Source of the DNA: RUG12395 sp045541735
GTDB taxonomy: Bacteria; Bacillota; Clostridia; Oscillospirales; CAG-272
Assembly: GCA_045541735.1 (NCBI GenBank)
Contig: JAZQJQ010000151.1
Coordinates: 1 to 27,183 of the forward strand
Direction: 5' to 3'
Length of the DNA stretch: 27,183 nt
Every line of letters starts with the position of its first letter. Within the stretch, counting starts at the first letter, position 1. The notes under the pieces are model-generated. The model was given only the letters and a program-made list of their open reading frames with translations, had not been told where the DNA came from and did not search any database. Positions 7,897 to 14,794 of this stretch are shown in pieces. A program made the translations under genes and the position numbers.

Positions 7897-7924
7897 ATTA
7901 TAACTTCTGATTCTGCCTATTCAA
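7897..7924 (-). promoter_or_regulatory. Candidate promoter of the YD-repeat lipoprotein
   Basis: TTGAAT, 16 bases, TATAAT on the minus strand. The TATAAT ends only 15 bases before the ATG at 7882, so the leader would be about 8-10 bases, with the GAGAGG binding site at its very 5' end. Either the leader is unusually short or the true promoter is elsewhere. Confidence 0.4.
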
Positions 7925-7959
7925 ATCAAGCTCCTTACCGTAACGGAAAGGAGCTTGAT
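7925..7959 (-). terminator. Hairpin terminator after tldE
   Basis: A 12-bp stem (7925-7936 with 7948-7959), with inner ccg/cgg pairs able to extend it, lies 8 bases past the tldE stop. The following minus-strand sequence (TTTGAAT) is only a short U tract, so termination may be partial. Confidence 0.55.
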
Positions 7960-7967
7960 CTATTGCT

Positions 7968-9296
7968 TTACTTACCGGCAACGCTCATATTTTCAATAAG
8001 AACTGCCGGAGAACCGAATGTGGTATATCCGCCGGAAAGGCTGAAGTCCACCTCATTGGAAAGTGCCTTGATATCCTTGATGAGGCTAAAGAAGTTGCCT
8101 GCGATGGTAAAGCTCTTTACGGGCTTAGTGCGTTTGCCGTTCTCGATAAGAAAGCCCGCGCTTTCAATGGAGAAATCACCCGTTACAGGGTTAGCGCCTG
8201 CGTGAAGTCCCTTTACCTCGGTAACGTAGATACCGTTTTGTGCCATACTAAACAGCTCTTCTTCTGTTTTATCCCCTGCCTCGATGCAGAAGGCATAGGG
8301 GCGAACACCGTTGCCGCCCTTGGATGAGTTGCCCGTGGACTCGCATCCTGCCTTCATAGCGGTTGAGCGGTTGTGAAGCAAGGTCTGCAGTACGCCGCCC
8401 TTTACCACATCTTTGCGGTAAGCAGCAACGCCCTCGCCGTCAAAGGGGATCTGCACGGGAATACCCGCACGCATCGGGTCATCGGTGATATTTACGATAT
8501 CAGCGGCGATCTTTTCGCCCTCCTTGCCCGCAAGCAGAGACATACCCGCCTGAGCGGTCTTTGCGGAAAATGCATCGGAGAATACCGCGAGAATGGTGCG
8601 CATCTGCTTTGCATCTATTATGATATTATATTTGCCCGTATCAACACTACCTGAGCCGACCTTTTCAAGCGCCGTGGTTACAGCCTCTTTGGAAAGCTCG
8701 GTAAAGCTTTTTTTGCCGAGCTCTGTCATTGCAAAGCTATCCTGAAATTCGCCGTTATCGTTGACAACGGCTACAGCGTAAGCAAAGTTGATACCTGCGG
8801 AAGCCTGCAGGTCAAGACCGTGTGAGTTGACCATACGCACGGTCATCTCTCCGGTTGAAACTGCGGACTGTGTGCCGTCTGTCACCTTGCCGCTTACCTT
8901 GTATGTCTCGCTCTGAATGTCGAGCGCTGTCTTTCTTATCTCCTCGGGGGTCATAGGCTTATATGCGGGAGCGTTGGGAGTGCCGTAATTTTCGGATCCC
9001 TTGAAAATACCTACGGTATCGGGCTTATCCGTATACTTTGCGTTTTCTGCCGCACGTGCAGGCAGTTTGCGCATCTCCTCCACCTCCATAAGCTCGGTGG
9101 AAGCAAAGCCCATCTTGCCGTCAACAACGCATCTGAAATCAAGAGATCCGCTTACGTTGGAGGAAAGGGAGCTTATCTCGTCCTTGAGGGTCTCCGCAGA
9201 AACACTTGCCTCAGACTCGTAATATATCTCGTACTCGGTAATACCAAGCTCTGCGGCACTTTCGGCAATTGCCTTTTTAAGCAGTTCAAAGTTCAT
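7968..9296 (-). CDS. tldE: TldE/PmbA-family protein, partner of TldD
   Basis: A 442-residue protein of the TldD/PmbA family. In characterised systems TldD and TldE form a heterodimeric cytosolic metallopeptidase that trims or degrades unfolded peptides and matures some ribosomal peptides. This subunit lacks the HExxxH zinc site, as expected for TldE. Family marks include the VNSHGLDLQ segment near 150 and GANPVTGDFSIES near 380, which matches PmbA C-terminal sequence. The ATG at 9296 lies one base past the tldD stop. A strong AGGAGGT binding site is inside the end of tldD, so the two are coupled. No peptide precursor was recognised beside it, so a housekeeping role is as likely as a biosynthetic one. 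Confidence 0.93.
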   Translation of the reverse strand: MNFELLKKAIAESAAELGITEYEIYYESEASVSAETLKDEISSLSSNVSGSLDFRCVVDGKMGFASTELMEVEEMRKLPARAAENAKYTDKPDTVGIFKGSENYGTPNAPAYKPMTPEEIRKTALDIQSETYKVSGKVTDGTQSAVSTGEMTVRMVNSHGLDLQASAGINFAYAVAVVNDNGEFQDSFAMTELGKKSFTELSKEAVTTALEKVGSGSVDTGKYNIIIDAKQMRTILAVFSDAFSAKTAQAGMSLLAGKEGEKIAADIVNITDDPMRAGIPVQIPFDGEGVAAYRKDVVKGGVLQTLLHNRSTAMKAGCESTGNSSKGGNGVRPYAFCIEAGDKTEEELFSMAQNGIYVTEVKGLHAGANPVTGDFSIESAGFLIENGKRTKPVKSFTIAGNFFSLIKDIKALSNEVDFSLSGGYTTFGSPAVLIENMSVAGK

Positions 9297-9297
9297 C

Positions 9298-10677
9298 TTA
9301 TTTACCTCCTACGGTGATATTTGACACGCGGATAAGCGGCTGGCCAACGTCGGTGGGAACGGAACCGCTGGAGCTTCCGCACATTCCCTGGCCGGTTGCA
9401 AGATTCTGACCTACCATATCAATGTTCATCAGTATCTCCGCGCCCGTGCCGATAAGGGACGCACCGCGAACAGGCTCGCAGATCTTACCTTTACGGATGA
9501 TATAGCCTTCGCTTACCGCGAAGTTAAATGCGCCCGTAAGGGGATTTACAGAGCCGCCGCCCATAGACTTTGCGTACAGACCGTATTCAATGGAAGCGAT
9601 GATATCCTCGTTCTTATCGGGGCCGTTGTCGATAAAGGTGTTGGTCATACGGGAGGTAGGCTCGTAAGCATAGCTCTCTCTTCTGCCGTTACCCGTCATG
9701 GGCATACCCATACGGCGGCTGCCGAGACGGTCTATCATATAGTTTTTGAGTATACCGTTTTCGATAAGCACGTTGCGCTGAGTGGGATGACCCTCGTCGT
9801 CGATATTAACGGAACCCCAAGCACCTGCGATGGTGCCGTCGTCAATTGCGGTGACTTTGGGATTTGCGATCTGCTGACCGAGCTTGCCGCACATCTGCGA
9901 GGTGCCTGTGCCGACGGAGGTAGCCTCAAGGGAGTGGCCGCAAGCCTCGTGAAAGATAACACCGCCGAAACCGTTTTCGATAGCTACGGGCATCTGTCCT
10001 GCAGGGCAGTAATCAGCAACGAGATTGGTTATAGCCTGCTTTGCGGCGGTAATACCTATCTCCTTGGGGTTAAAGAGCTCGAATACCTCAAGACCCATTC
10101 CACGTCCGGGTGAGCAGGAACCGGACTGCATCTCGCCGTTTGCGGCGGCGGTAGCCTGAACAGCCATTCTCGTGCGGATATGGCGGTCGGTGGCAAGAAG
10201 ACCCTCGGTATTTGCTATCTGAATGGTATGATCAACTGTAAGAAGATTGCCGACAGCCTGCGCAATACGCTCGTCGTGCGCACGCGCCGCCTCACACGCT
10301 TCCTTGAGAAGATCTGTCTTCATTTTCATATCCGCATCGGCAGGGCAGATGCGTACGGGGTGTATGTTGGGGAAGATACGCTCGGTAAGGCGTACGTTTT
10401 GGGGCATATTCTTATCGCCCATTGCGGCTGCGACCGCACGTGCGCATTTGATAAGTCCCTCGCGGGAGATATCGGATGTAGAGCCGTAAACGGTTCTTGT
10501 GCCGAGAAAAGCACGGATACCCACACCGGAAACGGTCCTATCGCCTATCGCATCTATCTGACGGTCAAGCAAACGAATACTGCCGTTGCGTGTAAGCTCG
10601 CAGTATACCTCGGCAAAATCCGCACCGGTAGATACGGCTATACCGAGAATCTCTTCAAGAAGTCTTTTTTCAAGCAT
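9298..10677 (-). CDS. tldD: TldD metallopeptidase
   Basis: A 459-residue zinc metallopeptidase subunit. The ATG at 10677 is chosen because AAAGGAC lies 7 bases upstream; an in-frame ATG at 10713 has no good site. The HExxxH motif is intact as HEACGH (His243, Glu244, His248), preceded by GFGGVIF, and a third ligand region follows in the C-terminal half. The motif GSVNPLTGAFNFAVSEGY near 390 is typical of TldD. It acts with TldE, encoded one base downstream. The 76-base gap to the acetyltransferase gene upstream shows no terminator and no clear promoter, so readthrough from that gene is possible. Confidence 0.95.
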   Translation of the reverse strand: MLEKRLLEEILGIAVSTGADFAEVYCELTRNGSIRLLDRQIDAIGDRTVSGVGIRAFLGTRTVYGSTSDISREGLIKCARAVAAAMGDKNMPQNVRLTERIFPNIHPVRICPADADMKMKTDLLKEACEAARAHDERIAQAVGNLLTVDHTIQIANTEGLLATDRHIRTRMAVQATAAANGEMQSGSCSPGRGMGLEVFELFNPKEIGITAAKQAITNLVADYCPAGQMPVAIENGFGGVIFHEACGHSLEATSVGTGTSQMCGKLGQQIANPKVTAIDDGTIAGAWGSVNIDDEGHPTQRNVLIENGILKNYMIDRLGSRRMGMPMTGNGRRESYAYEPTSRMTNTFIDNGPDKNEDIIASIEYGLYAKSMGGGSVNPLTGAFNFAVSEGYIIRKGKICEPVRGASLIGTGAEILMNIDMVGQNLATGQGMCGSSSGSVPTDVGQPLIRVSNITVGGK

Positions 10678-10753
10678 TGGTTTTGTCCTTTCTGAAGTTT
10701 TTATCTTATACATTGTAACAGATTAAAAACGAAAATGGAATACAATTTTAAAT

Positions 10754-11566
10754 TTATTTTGTCTGCTGCCAGCCTTTGTACAGCTTTTCATCTATATCGC
10801 CGTCGGTCTCGCGCAGTACGTCAACGCCCTCCGCGCGGGCATAGATCATTTCAAGTACCTGCTTCATCCTCACGGTATCGCAAAGCATAGCAGGCGCATC
10901 ACCCACAAAGCCGTCTACTATGCAGCCGTGATATCGGAACGGCTTTTCGTAGCGCGGATAGCGGTGATGAACGTCATTTATATGGTAGCACAGCTTTCGC
11001 TTTTCTATGCGTCCGTCAGAGTGCTTTACGGTAACGTCGGCAGGATCTGTACTTATTCGGTTCGGAAGAGCCAGCATCTCCTCAGCACAATGGAGAAAAG
11101 TATTTCTGTCGTGCCCTACACCGATAAGCAAGATATATCCGAAGGAATCGTATATCTTGCCGTAACATCCGTTGGGGTCTGTTGAAGTATGCACATCATT
11201 ATCGCAGGCAATAAACTCATCGGCAATAAGATCGTTTCCAAACACCGCCATTGAATGTGTGGGGTGAAGGGTTCTTCGCGAATCGGGATGCGAGAGAGCA
11301 AGATTGGAGAGCGTTCCGACACAGCTTTTGCTGTTTATTACGTCAAGTGTGGGATGCTTATTTTCGATAAGGTTCACCCAAGTATGTGAGGGGAAAGTGA
11401 GCGTACCGCCATCTGCGGTAAAATACTCGATAAGCGCCTCAAGGAGTCCCTCACCCCTGCCTTCGACCTCACCCACGGCACGCAGAGAGGAATGTATATG
11501 CACAACACTCCTTCTCGGCGCCTTCATATCAGTAAGCTGTTTCAATATATCCGCTTTTGTATACAT
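10754..11566 (-). CDS. AAC(3)-family N-acetyltransferase-like protein
   Basis: A 270-residue member of the aminoglycoside 3-N-acetyltransferase family (Antibiotic_NAT fold). Family marks are VVHIHSSLRAVG (about 21-32), LTFPSHTW (about 56-63), GTLSNLALSHPDSRRTLHPTHSM-type sequence around 84-106 with the conserved His, and GVGHDRNTFLHCAEE (about 149-163). The family moves an acetyl group from acetyl-CoA to an amino sugar, but many members (YokD-like) have other or unknown substrates, so resistance should not be assumed. No signal peptide is present. The start at 11566 has a weak site (GGTG). A good promoter lies at 11592-11620. It is followed by tldD 76 bases later. Confidence 0.9.
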   Translation of the reverse strand: MYTKADILKQLTDMKAPRRSVVHIHSSLRAVGEVEGRGEGLLEALIEYFTADGGTLTFPSHTWVNLIENKHPTLDVINSKSCVGTLSNLALSHPDSRRTLHPTHSMAVFGNDLIADEFIACDNDVHTSTDPNGCYGKIYDSFGYILLIGVGHDRNTFLHCAEEMLALPNRISTDPADVTVKHSDGRIEKRKLCYHINDVHHRYPRYEKPFRYHGCIVDGFVGDAPAMLCDTVRMKQVLEMIYARAEGVDVLRETDGDIDEKLYKGWQQTK

Positions 11567-11591
11567 GATTCACCGTCTAAACTTTTTTACA

Positions 11592-11620
11592 ATTTTATCA
11601 CATATATCTTCGGAGGTCAA
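11592..11620 (-). promoter_or_regulatory. Promoter of the AAC(3)-family gene
   Basis: TTGACC, 17 bases, TAAAAT on the minus strand (10 of 12 consensus bases). It lies between the terminator of the regulator operon and the ATG at 11566, and would give a leader of about 20 bases. Confidence 0.7.
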
Positions 11621-11627
11621 TATAAAT

Positions 11628-11664
11628 CGGCTATGCGTTCCGTTCATTTCGGAACGCATAGCCG
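11628..11664 (-). terminator. Terminator of the DeoR/HTH operon
   Basis: A perfect 15-bp stem (11628-11642 with 11650-11664) with a 7-base loop lies 4 bases past the TGA of the HTH gene, followed on the minus strand by ATTTATATT. Confidence 0.8.
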
Positions 11665-11668
11665 TGAT

Positions 11669-11869
11669 TCATATTTCTCTGGGGTCTATCTCAAGCGTTC
11701 TGCAGATCTTCAGCACAGTGTCAAATGATGCTCCGCCGATCCCGCGGGAAAGAACGGTCATTACCGTGCTGTACGGCACTTCTGCTGCTTCGGCAAACTG
11801 CCTCAGGCTTACGTACCTATCAAGTATCGCATTGCGAAGTCGAAGCTCTCTATTCACCGCATTTTTCAA
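11669..11869 (-). CDS. Small XRE-type helix-turn-helix protein
   Basis: A 66-residue protein beginning with TTG at 11869, with GAGGTG 7 bases upstream. It overlaps the end of the DeoR gene by 20 bases in another frame. It is almost entirely one helix-turn-helix domain: SLRQFAEAAEVPYSTVMTVL (about 21-40) fits helices 2-3 of the XRE/lambda-repressor fold, and ASFDTVLKICRTLEIDP is the usual following helix pair. It has no dimerisation or sensing domain, so it may act as a simple DNA-binding protein or antitoxin-like partner. A terminator follows immediately. The overlap and a good binding site support expression from the DeoR message. Confidence 0.75.
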   Translation of the reverse strand: MKNAVNRELRLRNAILDRYVSLRQFAEAAEVPYSTVMTVLSRGIGGASFDTVLKICRTLEIDPREI

Positions 11870-12629
11870 CTACCTTCACCTCGATACCGCTCTCAGCAAG
11901 CGCGCTTACAGCCTCATCTGCACACTCCCAATCGGTGATCACTTCATTGAATTCACTAATACCGCAAACGCGGATAAACGCATCTGCCCCTATTTTTGAC
12001 GAGGGTATGAGTAAATATCTTTTACGGCTGTTTCCGATAACTGTACGCTGGAAGGATGCGGTCTCGTCCGTGCCATTCGAGAGACCGAAATCCGCAGTAA
12101 GTCCCGCCCCGGTAATAAAGCATTTATCAAAATGCAAACGGCTTATAAACTCACGCGCAAGACTGTCGACCACCGATCCGCTTTGGCGCATCTTTCCGCC
12201 GACAAGATATACGTCAACGTTATCAAATGCACGAAGCGCCTTTGCGATATCGACCGAGTTGATTACAAGTGTATAATGAATATCCTTAGGCAGGTAAGTA
12301 AGCATTATATACCCAAGCGACCCACCCGTCAGATATACCGTATCGTCTTTTTCTATGAGAGTTGCCGCATATCTCGCTATCTCGCGGTAATTGTCAAAGA
12401 CTTTCATTTCTGCAAAGTCGCGGTCTACGGGCGGACGGAATCCCACCTGAAGCGCGGCTATTCCTCCGCCGTGAGTCCGCTTGCAGACACCACGCTCTTC
12501 AAGGATGCGCAGATCCCTGCGCGCTGTTTCGAATGACACCGCAAATTTCCGCTGTATCTCCGAGGTGTTGATCTTGCCTTTTTCCTTGATTATTTTTTCT
12601 ATCTCTATGAGACGTTCTTCCATAAACAT
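11850..12629 (-). CDS. DeoR-family transcriptional regulator
   Basis: A 259-residue regulator. ATG at 12629 is chosen for the GGAGGA site 7 bases upstream; a longer reading to 12704 would run through the promoter. The N-terminal winged HTH (about 1-57) contains INTSEIQRKFAVSFETARRDLRIL and the wing RTHGGG. The C-terminal sugar-phosphate sensor domain (about 75-235) shows the DeoR marks LVINSVDIA, VYLVGG and GAGLTADFGLSNG. Such proteins usually repress sugar or nucleoside catabolic genes and release DNA on binding a sugar phosphate. No sugar kinase or uptake gene is adjacent, so the target is open. Direct repeats in its own promoter suggest autoregulation. Confidence 0.93.
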   Translation of the reverse strand: MFMEERLIEIEKIIKEKGKINTSEIQRKFAVSFETARRDLRILEERGVCKRTHGGGIAALQVGFRPPVDRDFAEMKVFDNYREIARYAATLIEKDDTVYLTGGSLGYIMLTYLPKDIHYTLVINSVDIAKALRAFDNVDVYLVGGKMRQSGSVVDSLAREFISRLHFDKCFITGAGLTADFGLSNGTDETASFQRTVIGNSRKRYLLIPSSKIGADAFIRVCGISEFNEVITDWECADEAVSALAESGIEVKVVEKCGE

Positions 12630-12680
12630 AATTTGTTCCTCCGAATAAGTGATATTTGTTGTATCAAGCTTGACAGTATC

Positions 12681-12709
12681 ATTATAACACATATTCGGTA
12701 ACAAATCAA
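12681..12709 (-). promoter_or_regulatory. Promoter of the DeoR/HTH operon
   Basis: TTGATT, 17 bases, TATAAT on the minus strand, about 50 bases upstream of the DeoR ATG. A perfect 10-bp palindrome (tcaagcttga, 12664-12673) lies just downstream near the expected start site. The promoter is overlapped by the direct repeats at 12689-12721. Confidence 0.8.
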
Positions 12710-12721
12710 CATTTTCGGTAA
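12689..12721. repeat. Two 13-bp direct repeats over the DeoR promoter, candidate operator
   Basis: acatattcggtaa (12689-12701) and acattttcggtaa (12709-12721) differ at one base and start exactly 20 bases apart, about two helical turns. They cover the spacer, the -35 box and the region just upstream. This arrangement suits a dimeric repressor binding one face of the DNA. DeoR autoregulation is the simplest reading. Confidence 0.6.
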
Positions 12722-12764
12722 TCGGATTTGCGTATACTTTCTTTGCTCGAAATTAACTTGCAAC

Positions 12765-12791
12765 AAAAAGCCTCCCCTGTGCAAGGGGAGG
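12765..12791 (-). terminator. Outward-facing hairpin at the left end of the palindromic element
   Basis: An 8-bp GC-rich stem (12771-12778 with 12784-12791) is followed on the minus strand by CTTTTTGTTG. It would stop transcripts leaving the ABC exporter operon before they reach the DeoR promoter. Confidence 0.65.
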
Positions 12792-12868
12792 TGGATCGCA
12801 AAGCGAGACGGAAGGGTTGTAAAAGCGTATAATCGGTATAAAACAATCCCTCTGCCGCCTTCGGCTCC

Positions 12869-12897
12869 GGCTCCCTTTACACAAGGGAGCCTTTTTT
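12869..12897 (+). terminator. Outward-facing hairpin at the right end of the palindromic element
   Basis: A 9-bp stem (12869-12877 with 12883-12891) is followed on the plus strand by TTTTTT. No plus-strand gene is upstream, so its effect would be limited to antisense transcripts. Confidence 0.5.
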
Positions 12898-12916
12898 CTT
12901 TTCTTATGCAACATTC

Positions 12917-14794
12917 TTAGTTGTCATTCGTTTTTACGTACCATTTTGCCTGAGCACGGTACATTTCGGCATAATAGCCGTTATTCTTCATCAGCTCCGC
13001 GTGGCTTCCGTCCTCGATTATCTCACCGTCGCGGAACACAAGTATGCGGTCAACAATGCTTGTTATGCCAAGTCGGTGCGAGACCATAACGGTAGTTCTT
13101 CCGCCCGTTATTTCGGCAAAATTACGGTATATCTCCGCTTCCGCTATCGGGTCAAGCGCAGCTGTTGGCTCATCGAGAACCATTATACGCGCCTTGTTTC
13201 GCCACAGCGCCCGCGCAAGCGCAAGCTTCTGCCACTGACCGCCTGAAAGATCGTTTCCTTTTTGCGCAAAATTACCTATCTCCTCGTCAAAGCCGTTTGC
13301 TTGCGCTCTTACGCACTCGGCAAAGCCCGTAAGCTCGCAAAGCTCCCATAATACCGCATCCTCATCCTTTTCACTGCGCATAGGATCGGATACAGTTATA
13401 TTATGTCGAAGCGTTGCATCATACCTACCGAAGTTTTGAAAAACCGCAGATATGGTCCTTCTTGCGGCGGTCACATTTTCCTCAATATCAGATCCGCCTA
13501 TTTTCACCTTGCCGTTATCGGGCGAATACATACCGCACAAAAGACTGATAAAGGTGGATTTTCCGCTTCCGTTTTCGCCTACAATCGCAATACGCTCGCC
13601 GTCGCGGATGCTGACGTTGATGTTTTTCAGAATCTGCCGTTCGGTTGCAGGGTATGTGAAATCCACATTTTCAAACTCAACACTTCCCTTTTCACGCGGT
13701 TCTGCATTTTTATCGGTATTCTCCTTTTCAAATCGGTCGATTGAAAAGAAATCCTGCATATACGGAACGTCGGAAAGAAACAATCCACCTCGGATAAGCA
13801 GATTTGACGTTGCATTTTGAAATTGCTTTGCAAGCGACATCGTAAGCGTAAAGGTTCCAAGACCGAGCGCAGGATCCTCGTATATCTGCGCGGCGGTCAA
13901 AAGCAAGACCGCAACGTATACCAGATTCCGTATAAGATCCGCTATGCTGTTGATAAGCACGTGCTTACGGGTCACTGCGTTTTTCTTGCCGGTATAATCA
14001 TCGCACAGCTCGCGGAATTTGCCCTTCAGATAGTCAAAAATGCGGAAATGGCAAATATCGTTAAAGGGATTGTGCCTTGTTAGTATCTGCATATAATGGA
14101 TGACGAGCGCACCCTCCATCATATACTTTACGTTTTGAACGTACGTTTCGTCTCTTTGAATGTACGAAAGCACAGCAGCCGGTATGGAAGTTACGAACAG
14201 CATAACGGCAAGCCATGGAGAAACGCCCCACAACAGCACAAGAACGCTTACAAAAGTAACGAGCAGCTGAAGCCAGCCGATAATACTTTGAATGCTTCCT
14301 GCAACTCTGTTACCCGCGTAAGTGGTCGCAAAATGCACCTTTTGCGCAAACTCGCTCTGGTTTTCAATATACTCGTACTTTATATCGCAGGTAACGTCCA
14401 CAATATGCTCGCTCAAATATTTTTGCGTACGGATGCTGTCGCAACCGCGGCTGTAATCGGAAACGAAGGTAAAGCAGACCTGAACAACGTGCAAAAGAAT
14501 CAGCGCGCCAAACAGCATCAGCACGTAGCGCATTTCGTATGCACCGCCCGTTGCCATTGTCTGTATTTCGTCTGTAAACAGCTTCAACACGTAGGATACG
14601 ACCGCGGGCACAAAGGCAAATACGAAGCCGAAAAGCGCAACGGTAAATGAAAGCGGTGTTTTGGTTTTCAGGCTGACGGCAAGTGCCTTGCGTATGACCT
14701 GAATCGTCTCTGAAAACGAGAGCTTTGGTTTTTCTTCGCTTATCACGTGCAAGTCGTGCGAAAAGGTAAGCTTGGGAGTTTTATTCTTTTTCAT
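12917..14794 (-). CDS. ABC exporter half-transporter (permease fused to ATPase), second subunit
   Basis: A 625-residue type IV (B-type) ABC half-exporter: a membrane domain with about six spans (about 50-350), then a nucleotide-binding domain. Walker A is GENGSGKS (406-413), the signature LSGGQ (516-520), Walker B IMVLDE (537-542) with catalytic Glu, and the switch His is 573. All key residues are intact. The ATG at 14794 overlaps the end of the partner gene by 14 bases and has GGGAGGG inside that gene, so the two are coupled and should form a heterodimer. Substrate class is unknown; relatives export lipids, peptides or drugs. There is no peptidase or precursor gene nearby. A long N-terminal cytosolic stretch (1-45) precedes the first span. 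Confidence 0.93.
   Translation of the reverse strand: MKKNKTPKLTFSHDLHVISEEKPKLSFSETIQVIRKALAVSLKTKTPLSFTVALFGFVFAFVPAVVSYVLKLFTDEIQTMATGGAYEMRYVLMLFGALILLHVVQVCFTFVSDYSRGCDSIRTQKYLSEHIVDVTCDIKYEYIENQSEFAQKVHFATTYAGNRVAGSIQSIIGWLQLLVTFVSVLVLLWGVSPWLAVMLFVTSIPAAVLSYIQRDETYVQNVKYMMEGALVIHYMQILTRHNPFNDICHFRIFDYLKGKFRELCDDYTGKKNAVTRKHVLINSIADLIRNLVYVAVLLLTAAQIYEDPALGLGTFTLTMSLAKQFQNATSNLLIRGGLFLSDVPYMQDFFSIDRFEKENTDKNAEPREKGSVEFENVDFTYPATERQILKNINVSIRDGERIAIVGENGSGKSTFISLLCGMYSPDNGKVKIGGSDIEENVTAARRTISAVFQNFGRYDATLRHNITVSDPMRSEKDEDAVLWELCELTGFAECVRAQANGFDEEIGNFAQKGNDLSGGQWQKLALARALWRNKARIMVLDEPTAALDPIAEAEIYRNFAEITGGRTTVMVSHRLGITSIVDRILVFRDGEIIEDGSHAELMKNNGYYAEMYRAQAKWYVKTNDN

Larger units (their letters stand above)
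12765..12897. mobile_element. MITE-like palindromic intergenic element
   Basis: About 133 bases with inverted ends: AAAAAGCCTCCCCTGTGCAA on the left matches the reverse complement of the right end (AAAAAGGCTCCCTTGTGTAA) with few mismatches. Inside, GGGTTGT and ACAATCCC also pair, so the whole unit can fold into one long hairpin. There is no coding sequence. Similar elements are common between genes of gut Clostridia (from memory, not searched). TGCAAC occurs on both sides (12759-12764 and 12907-12912), possibly a target duplication but not immediately adjacent on the right. It carries a terminator-like hairpin at each end. Confidence 0.75.

Noticed and set aside
12630..12704. N-terminal extension of the DeoR regulator
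   Set aside because: It would run through a strong promoter; the ATG at 12629 has GGAGGA at ideal spacing and starts just before the HTH.
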